Shown here: one piece after another, positions 5,750 through 9,824 of the stretch | Layout: each line of letters opens with the position of its first letter | Position numbering within the stretch: position 1 is the first letter of the stretch | NCBI GenBank assembly: GCA_014378125.1 | Contig: JACMOG010000373.1 | Location: 1-9,824, forward strand | From: Vitreoscilla sp. | Lineage (GTDB): Bacteria; Pseudomonadota; Gammaproteobacteria; Burkholderiales; Burkholderiaceae | Reading direction: 5' to 3' | Length of the DNA: 9,824 nt | Notes under the pieces: model-generated | What the model was told of the DNA's origin: nothing | Databases searched by the model: none | Seen by the model: only the letters and a program-made list of their open reading frames with translations | Program-made: the position numbers and the translations under genes

Positions 5750-6801
5750 GCGCGATAGAACGTGCTGGCGCGGTACGCGTCCATGGCGTGGCGCAGCGCA
5801 ACGACGGCCAGCGCGGTGACCGGAAGGCACACCAGCACGCCCACGAAGCCGAACACCTCGCCGAAGGCGAGCAGCGCCACGATGACGGCCAACGGACTCA
5901 GGCCGATGCGCTCGCCCACCAGGCGCGGCGTGAGCACGAAGCTCTCGAGCACCTGCCCCACCGCGTAGACCACGGCCACCTCGGCCACGCCGTGCCAGCC
6001 GGTGAACTGGATGGCCGCCGACATCAGCGCCAGCACCAGGCCGGTGGTGTAGCCCAGGTACGGGATGAACACGGCCAGGCCGGTGAACACGCCGATGGGC
6101 CACGCGAGGTTCAGGCCGGTGAGCATCAGGCCCAGCGGATAGATGAGCGCCATGGCGCCCATGACGGACAGCTGGCCCTTGAGGTACTGGCGCAGCATGG
6201 TGTCGCACTCGCCCAGGAAGCGGCCCAGCGGCGCACGCGCCTTCAACGGCACCAGGTTCCATGCGGCGCCGGAGACGGACTCGGCGTCGACCAGCAGGTA
6301 GAACACGAGCACCGGCACCAGTACCAGGAAGCCCACGATGGTGGCCAGCCAGCTGCCGCCGATGCGCGCCGAGCTGAGCAGCTTCTGGCCCCACTCGTCC
6401 ATGTTGCCGTCGAACGACTTCAGCAACCAGGCCTTGACGGTGTCGGTGTCCACCTGGACGCCGAAGTTCTTGAGCTGCGGCGCCACCACGTGGTTGAACT
6501 TGTCGAGCAGGCCCGGCCACTGCGTGCGCAGCTGCGGCAGCACGGTGGTGACGATGGGCACCAGCAGCAGCACCAGCGCCGTGGAGCACAGCATCGCCAG
6601 CAGGATGGTGAGCGTGGCGGCCAGCGCGCGCGGCACGCGCCGGCGCTGCAGCACGCGCACGAGGGGCCACAGCAGGTAGGCGAACACCAGCGCCAGGATC
6701 AGCGGCGGCAGCGCGGCGCCCAGCAGCCACACCAGGAATGCGACCGCCATGGCGATCCCGAGCCAGGTCAATGCGCGTTGCTGTGCGGTGTTCAGGGTCA
6801 T
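5746..6801 (-). CDS. AI-2E family transporter (PerM/TqsA-like inner-membrane permease)
   Basis: This is a 351-residue polytopic membrane protein of the AI-2E transporter family (formerly UPF0118, which includes E. coli PerM and TqsA). It has hydrophobic segments near the N-terminus (about residues 12-50), then at about 60-90, and a long soluble periplasmic-type stretch, QLRTQWPGLLDKFNHVVAPQLKNF. A helical bundle follows towards the C-terminus with family-typical GLAVFIPYLGYTTGLVLAL and VLTPRLVGERIGLSPLAVIVALL. The substrate is unknown; 'AI-2 exporter' is only a family name. An in-frame GTG at 6837 would add 12 residues but directly abuts a TACAAT -10 element, so the ATG at 6801 is preferred although no clear ribosome binding site precedes it. 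The stop overlaps the hda start by ATGA, making this the first gene of the unit. In many relatives purM lies upstream; here a SirB1-family gene does. Confidence 0.9.
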   Translation of the reverse strand: MTLNTAQQRALTWLGIAMAVAFLVWLLGAALPPLILALVFAYLLWPLVRVLQRRRVPRALAATLTILLAMLCSTALVLLLVPIVTTVLPQLRTQWPGLLDKFNHVVAPQLKNFGVQVDTDTVKAWLLKSFDGNMDEWGQKLLSSARIGGSWLATIVGFLVLVPVLVFYLLVDAESVSGAAWNLVPLKARAPLGRFLGECDTMLRQYLKGQLSVMGAMALIYPLGLMLTGLNLAWPIGVFTGLAVFIPYLGYTTGLVLALMSAAIQFTGWHGVAEVAVVYAVGQVLESFVLTPRLVGERIGLSPLAVIVALLAFGEVFGFVGVLVCLPVTALAVVALRHAMDAYRASTFYRA

Positions 6802-6837
6802 GTGGGGAGGCTGGGCCCGGGTGTCGGGCAACCGCAC

Positions 6838-6843
6838 ATTGTA
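6838..6843 (-). promoter_or_regulatory. Candidate -10 element of the perM-hda-HAD-pcnB-folK operon
   Basis: TACAAT on the minus strand (6843-6838) lies 36 bases upstream of the perM-like ATG. The flanking TACAATGTGCGGTT closely matches the element upstream of DUF47-pit (13 of 14 bases). No good -35 hexamer is present at 16-18 bases. It is the best promoter candidate for the five-gene unit. Confidence 0.45.
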
Positions 6844-6850
6844 GGGTGCC

Positions 6851-6870
6851 GCCGGGCGCCCTTCCCCGGC
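6851..6870 (-). terminator. GC stem-loop just after the sirB1-like gene
   Basis: GCCGGG (6851-6856) and CCCGGC (6865-6870) form a 6-bp stem with an 8-base loop, starting four bases past the SirB1 stop. No T run follows on the minus strand, so it may only slow transcription or protect the 3' end. It separates the SirB1 gene from the operon promoter at 6838-6843. Confidence 0.3.
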
Positions 6871-6874
6871 GCGC

Positions 6875-7744
6875 TCAGTGGCGTTGCGAACGCACGGCCA
6901 GGATGCGGCGCTTCAGGGTGTCGGCGTCGGCGGCGTCGGGCGTGTGCTCCAGGTACAGGCCCCAGTCGTAGGCGGCCTCCCCGGTGCGGCCCATGCCGTC
7001 CAGCACGTCGGCGCGCAGGCGGTAGGTGTCCCAGTGGCGCGGCTCCAGCACCACCTGTCGGTCGAGCACCGACAGCAGGCGCTGCACGTCGCCGCGGCCC
7101 TGGTGGATCTGCTGCAGGTTGCGCAGCATGCGCCCGATGATGTCGCGCGGGCCGGCGGCCTGCAGGAACAGGCCCAGCGGCACGTCGAAGGCGTCGCCCA
7201 GGGGGCTGCCCTGGCGCACCAGGTCGAGCCGCTCCTCGAGGTCGTCGCGCGACAGCGACTGGCCCGTGAACGGATCGATCACCACCTCGCCCTGGGGCAG
7301 CCGCAGCTTGACCAGGAAGTGACCGGGAAAGGACACCCCCTCGGCGCGCAGGCCGATGTGGCTCGCGATCTCCATGTACAGCAGCGCCAGCGTGATCGGG
7401 ATGCCGCGCCGTCGCGCCAGCACGTGGGGCACGTAGCTGTTGGCCGGGTCGTGGTAGTCGTTGACGTTGCCCGCGAAGCCCAGCTCCTCGAAGAAGTAGC
7501 GGTTCAGGCAACGCAGCCTGTGCACCACCGGCGCGTCGGGCGCCAGGCGCGACTTGAGGCGCATGGCCAGCGCGTCGATGTCGGCCAGCACGGCCTGCAC
7601 GTCGAGGCCCGGCGTGTCGTCCTGCGCCAGGCAGATGGCCGCCTCCAGCAACGGAAACTGCTCGTCGTCCGCCACCAGCGCGTCGAAGTACTCCAGCGCG
7701 CTGGGGGCGCTGAAGGTGGGCGTGGGACGCGGCACGGGAGTCAT
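6875..7744 (-). CDS. SirB1 family protein (transglutaminase-like domain plus TPR)
   Basis: This 289-residue cytoplasmic protein belongs to the SirB1/YchA family. The transglutaminase-like core spans about residues 85-165. It includes GNVNDYHDPANSYVPHVLARRRGIPITLALLYMEIA, then GVSFPGHFLVK with H142, and VIDPFTG with D157; the latter two are His and Asp positions of the papain-like fold. I see no cysteine at the expected nucleophile position (only C38 and C79 occur), as is common in this family, so enzymatic activity is doubtful. The C-terminal part (about 200-285) has tetratricopeptide-like helices such as RLLSVLDRQVVLEPRHWDTYRLRADVLDGMGRTGEAAYDWGLYLE. The function is unknown; the family name comes from an old Salmonella locus. 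It lies 82 bases downstream of murJ in the same direction, a pairing seen in other betaproteobacteria, and may be co-transcribed with it. The ATG at 7744 has no strong ribosome binding site. Confidence 0.88.
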   Translation of the reverse strand: MTPVPRPTPTFSAPSALEYFDALVADDEQFPLLEAAICLAQDDTPGLDVQAVLADIDALAMRLKSRLAPDAPVVHRLRCLNRYFFEELGFAGNVNDYHDPANSYVPHVLARRRGIPITLALLYMEIASHIGLRAEGVSFPGHFLVKLRLPQGEVVIDPFTGQSLSRDDLEERLDLVRQGSPLGDAFDVPLGLFLQAAGPRDIIGRMLRNLQQIHQGRGDVQRLLSVLDRQVVLEPRHWDTYRLRADVLDGMGRTGEAAYDWGLYLEHTPDAADADTLKRRILAVRSQRH

Positions 7745-7755
7745 GCCCGCAGTTT

Positions 7756-7802
7756 AGACCTGCTCAAAAGGCCGCGCGCACATCAGGCATGGGGCCAGGT
7801 CT
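7756..7802. repeat. Inverted repeat in the murJ-sirB1 gap
   Basis: AGACCTG (7756-7762) and CAGGTCT (7796-7802) are perfect 7-bp arms around a 33-base interior that itself contains two GGCC blocks (7770-7773 and 7793-7796). It fills most of the 82-base gap after murJ. It could form a long hairpin in the murJ-sirB1 transcript and attenuate or stabilise it. It has no T tract typical of an intrinsic terminator. The role is unknown. Confidence 0.35.
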
Positions 7803-7826
7803 CGAGTCTTGCAGACGTGCACGGGC

Positions 7827-9386
7827 TCACGCCTTGCGCATGAACTGCGCCGGCTTCAGCCCCAGCGCCGCCAGCACCGCCACGTACAGCAGCGCCACGC
7901 CGCCCAGCACGCCGGCCATCTTCGTGGCGCGCAGCAGCGGATGCGAGCGGTCGAGCCAGTCGATGGCGTGGTCGGCCCACACCAGTACCGCGCCAAGCAC
8001 GAGCGTGGCCACCAGCGCGCGCGCCGCGAACGCCAGCCAGCCGGGCTGCGGCTTGTACACGCCCAGGCGAATGAGGCCGATCAGCAGCCAGGTGGCGTTG
8101 AGCGTGGCGCCCAGGCCGATGGACAGCGCCAGGCCGCCCACGCCGATGTGCAGGCCGAAGATGAACAGCGCGTTCATCAGCTGCGTGAAGATGAGCACCA
8201 CCACCGCGATGCGCACCGGCGTGCGCGTGTCGAGCTGCGCGAAGAAGCCCGGCGCGAGGATCTTCACGCTGACGATGCCCATCAGCCCCAGCCCGTAGCC
8301 CTGCAGCGGCTGCACGGTGCCCATCACGTCTTCGGCGGTGAAGTGGCCATAGTTGAACAGCACGGCCAGCAGCGGCTTGGCGAACACCAGCAGCGCGATG
8401 GCGCACGGCAGCGTCTGCAGCACCACCAGGCGAAGGCCCCAGTCGATCATGCCGGAGTAGCCCTCCTTGTCGCCGCGGGCGCGCGCCGCCGACAGCTGCG
8501 GTATCAGCACCACGCCCAGCGCCACGCCCAGCAGCGACGTGGGGAACTCCATCAGCCGGTCGGCGTAGGTGAGCCACGACACCGACTTGGTGGCCAGGTG
8601 CGAGGCCAGCTGCGTGTTGATGAGCAGCGACACCTGCGCCACCGACACCCCCAGCAGCGCCGGCGACATCTGCTTGAGCACGCGCCGCACGCCGGGATGG
8701 TGCCAGGCGGCGACGATGCCGCTCCAGGTGCCGCGGATGTGCGGCATCAGGCCCAGCGCCTTCAGCGCGGGGATCTGGATGCCGGCCTGCAGCACGCCGC
8801 CCAGCATCACGCCCAGCGCCAGCGTGTAGACGCCCGGCAGCCCGCGCGCCTCGAACGCCGGCGTGAGCGCGCGCGCCACGATGATCACCGCCACGTTGAG
8901 CAGGATGGGCGTGGCGGGGGGGATGGAGAAGCGGCCCCAGGTGTTGAGGATGCCGGCCGACAGCGCCACCATCGACATGAAGCCGATGTAGGGGAACATC
9001 ACGCGCGTCATCAGCACCGCGTCGTCGAACTTCTCCAGCCCCGAGGCCATCGCCCACACCAGCGCCGGCGCGGCCACCACGCCGATCACGCAGGTGGCCA
9101 GCAGCGTCCAGGCCAGCACGGTGGCCACGGCGTCGATCAGGCGATGGGTGACCTCGTCGCCGTCGGAGATGCGCGTGTTGGCCAGCAGCGGCACGAAGGC
9201 CTGCGAGAACGCGCCCTCGGCAAACAGCCGGCGCAGCAGGTTGGGGATGCGGAACGCGACGTTGTAGGCGTCGGTGAACCCACTGGCGCCGAAGCTCGCG
9301 GCGATCAACTGCTCGCGCACCAGGCCGGACACGCGCGAGGCGAGCGTCAGCAGCGAAACCGTCGAGGCGGCCTTGAGAAGATTCAT
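7827..9386 (-). CDS. murJ: Lipid II flippase MurJ
   Basis: MurJ (formerly MviN) is a MOP-superfamily inner-membrane protein that flips lipid II, the peptidoglycan precursor, to the periplasmic face. The 519-residue product begins MNLLKAASTVSLLTLASRVSGLVREQ. Residues essential in E. coli MurJ occur at the same numbers: R18, R24, D39, R52 and E57 (TDAYNVAFRIPNLLRRLFAEGAF). YADRLMEFPTSLLGVALG near 274-291 carries R277, the counterpart of E. coli R270. About 14 hydrophobic helices run through to the C-terminus. An in-frame GTG at 9398 would add four residues, but the ATG at 9386 matches the family start. A consensus TATAAT lies upstream at 9439-9434. The neighbours are a divergent rhlE and a downstream SirB1-family gene; many relatives have rpsT divergent from murJ, which is not seen here. 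Confidence 0.96.
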   Translation of the reverse strand: MNLLKAASTVSLLTLASRVSGLVREQLIAASFGASGFTDAYNVAFRIPNLLRRLFAEGAFSQAFVPLLANTRISDGDEVTHRLIDAVATVLAWTLLATCVIGVVAAPALVWAMASGLEKFDDAVLMTRVMFPYIGFMSMVALSAGILNTWGRFSIPPATPILLNVAVIIVARALTPAFEARGLPGVYTLALGVMLGGVLQAGIQIPALKALGLMPHIRGTWSGIVAAWHHPGVRRVLKQMSPALLGVSVAQVSLLINTQLASHLATKSVSWLTYADRLMEFPTSLLGVALGVVLIPQLSAARARGDKEGYSGMIDWGLRLVVLQTLPCAIALLVFAKPLLAVLFNYGHFTAEDVMGTVQPLQGYGLGLMGIVSVKILAPGFFAQLDTRTPVRIAVVVLIFTQLMNALFIFGLHIGVGGLALSIGLGATLNATWLLIGLIRLGVYKPQPGWLAFAARALVATLVLGAVLVWADHAIDWLDRSHPLLRATKMAGVLGGVALLYVAVLAALGLKPAQFMRKA

Positions 9387-9433
9387 CGGTTGCCGCACGC
9401 TCTTCGCGTGGCGGATCAGGGGAACTGGCGCGG

Positions 9434-9439
9434 ATTATA
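9434..9439 (-). promoter_or_regulatory. murJ promoter -10 element
   Basis: TATAAT, a perfect sigma-70 consensus on the minus strand (9439-9434), lies 47 bases upstream of the murJ ATG. This places the transcript start near 9427 with a leader of about 40 bases. The -35 region at about 9457-9462 reads GTCGTT, a poor match. In this GC-rich background a full TATAAT is unlikely by chance. Confidence 0.6.
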
Positions 9440-9598
9440 GGAAACCGCTCATCCGGAACGACGACGAGCCTCGGGAAGCGAGGGTCACGACCCGAGCCAA
9501 ACCGAGCTCCTCCTCGGGGGGCAGCGACGGGAGGAGCGTGGGGGCCAACGATCTCCGGGTTATCCCCCTTTTCGACGAACCTCGGTGGTGCATGCCGG

Positions 9599-9604
9599 TA
9601 CAAT
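9599..9604 (+). promoter_or_regulatory. Candidate rhlE promoter -10 element
   Basis: TACAAT on the plus strand lies 153 bases upstream of the rhlE ATG, and TACAATG is shared with the two minus-strand candidate promoters in this window. No good -35 hexamer is seen at 16-18 bases. If used, transcription would start near 9611 and give a leader of about 147 bases. Confidence 0.4.
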
Positions 9605-9610
9605 GCATCA

Positions 9611-9757
9611 TCCCCTCCAAGCTCCAGTCCAGCGAGTGGACGTCGATCCTCGACGCATCCCCCAGCAGTCGGCCTTCACGACTGGTGCCCGCATCCATGC
9701 GCGGCGCAGCAGGCCGACCCGCGATTCCCGGCACGACCCGGGACTGAAAAAACCCAC
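9611..9757 (+). promoter_or_regulatory. Structured 5' leader of rhlE
   Basis: Four short hairpins can form along this untranslated stretch. GTCCA/TGGAC is at 9627-9631 and 9637-9641. CGTCGA/TCGACG is at 9641-9646 and 9650-9655. CAGTCG/CGACTG is at 9666-9671 and 9679-9684. TCCCGG/CCGGGA is at 9726-9731 and 9738-9743. The last ends 14 bases before the ATG and is followed by a run of six A. The first two share a base, so they may stack or compete. Long leaders occur on some cold-regulated RNA helicase genes, so regulation at the RNA level is plausible but inferred. Confidence 0.35.
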
Positions 9758-9824
9758 ATGAACTTTGACGAACTCGGCCTCGCCGAACCGCTCCTGCGTG
9801 CAGTGCACGAGTACGGCTACACGA
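9758..9824 (+). CDS. rhlE: DEAD-box ATP-dependent RNA helicase, RhlE-like (5' end only)
   Basis: Only 22 codons are inside the window: MNFDELGLAEPLLRAVHEYGYT. The pattern of an aromatic residue, then ELGL, then LLRAVxExGYT is the start of the Q-motif region of RhlE-type DEAD-box helicases. In that family it is followed by a Thr/Pro-rich segment and the conserved glutamine. Such enzymes unwind short RNA duplexes in ribosome assembly and mRNA decay, often at low temperature. The ATG follows an A-rich stretch with no clear ribosome binding site and is chosen because it gives the family N-terminus. It is the only plus-strand gene in the window. The family is well supported for so short a piece. 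The exact subgroup (RhlE versus another DEAD-box protein) is not certain. Confidence 0.75.
   Translation, partial: MNFDELGLAEPLLRAVHEYGYT

Larger units (their letters stand above)
9387..9757. other. Divergent intergenic region between murJ and rhlE
   Basis: These 371 bases hold no gene I can support; the short open frames crossing them have no recognisable protein features. Contents from left to right are as follows. The murJ -10 element is at 9434-9439. An inverted repeat CTCGGG/CCCGAG is at 9470-9475 and 9491-9496. An 8-bp inverted repeat GCTCCTCC/GGAGGAGC is at 9506-9513 and 9530-9537. A plus-strand GGGGG/CCCCC pair followed by TTTT ends at 9572. The candidate rhlE -10 TACAAT is at 9599-9604. 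A hairpin-rich leader follows up to the rhlE ATG. The rpsT gene often found next to murJ in related bacteria is absent. Confidence 0.6.

Noticed and set aside
6802..6837. GTG at 6837 as the permease start
   Set aside because: It directly abuts the TACAAT element, so it would not be in the transcript. The ATG at 6801 fits the family N-terminus.
5629..7140. 503-codon plus-strand open frame opposite the permease gene
   Set aside because: It is a His/Gln/Arg-rich low-complexity translation antisense to a clear membrane protein; it is a shadow of the GC-rich gene.
7809..9440. 543-codon plus-strand open frame opposite murJ
   Set aside because: It is antisense to MurJ, whose catalytic residues are all in place, and it shows no protein features.
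9540..9572. Plus-strand intrinsic terminator (GGGGG...CCCCC then TTTT)
   Set aside because: The stem is only five pairs with a 19-base loop, and no plus-strand gene upstream needs a terminator.
9435..9734. Possible 99-residue minus-strand gene in the murJ-rhlE intergenic region
   Set aside because: It has no family resemblance and no ribosome binding site. It runs across the rhlE promoter and leader and ends within the murJ -10 element.

Overview
The window is GC-rich (about 70%) chromosomal DNA from a betaproteobacterium, most likely Burkholderiales of the Comamonadaceae or Rubrivivax/Leptothrix kind. The evidence is the gene order AI-2E permease (perM) - hda - HAD-IB phosphatase - pcnB - folK, the pairing of a DUF47 PhoU-like gene with pit, the pairing of murJ with a SirB1-family gene, and protein sequences that read like that order. 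Nearly all genes lie on the minus strand. Only the first 22 codons of a rhlE-like RNA helicase, at the right edge, lie on the plus strand.

Layout from right to left, in the direction of transcription of the minus-strand genes: rhlE (plus strand, from 9758, cut by the edge) is divergent from murJ (9386-7827, lipid II flippase), with a 371-base intergenic region between them. A sirB1-like gene (7744-6875) follows murJ. A five-gene unit then runs from 6801 to 1812: perM-like permease, hda, HAD-IB hydrolase, pcnB, folK. Its first three junctions are all 4-base ATGA stop/start overlaps, and pcnB and folK overlap by 35 bases, so these genes are almost certainly translated from one message. After a 179-base gap with its own promoter-like signals comes the phosphate module: a DUF47 PhoU-like gene (1632-985), then pit (983 to the left edge).

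The content is mainly housekeeping: cell-wall precursor export, control of DnaA (Hda), RNA 3' polyadenylation (PcnB), folate synthesis (FolK) and low-affinity phosphate uptake (Pit). I see no mobile element, CRISPR array, tRNA, rRNA or defence system, and no convincing new biological system.

Several details deserve a second look: an in-frame TGA that splits an otherwise intact pit; a Pho-box-like 11-bp-period direct repeat in front of the DUF47-pit pair; a GC palindrome that appears to have inserted in frame into folK, adding about 18 residues, with a second palindrome at the folK 3' end; an unusual long C-terminal extension on PcnB; and a hairpin-rich leader of about 150 bases in front of the RNA helicase gene.
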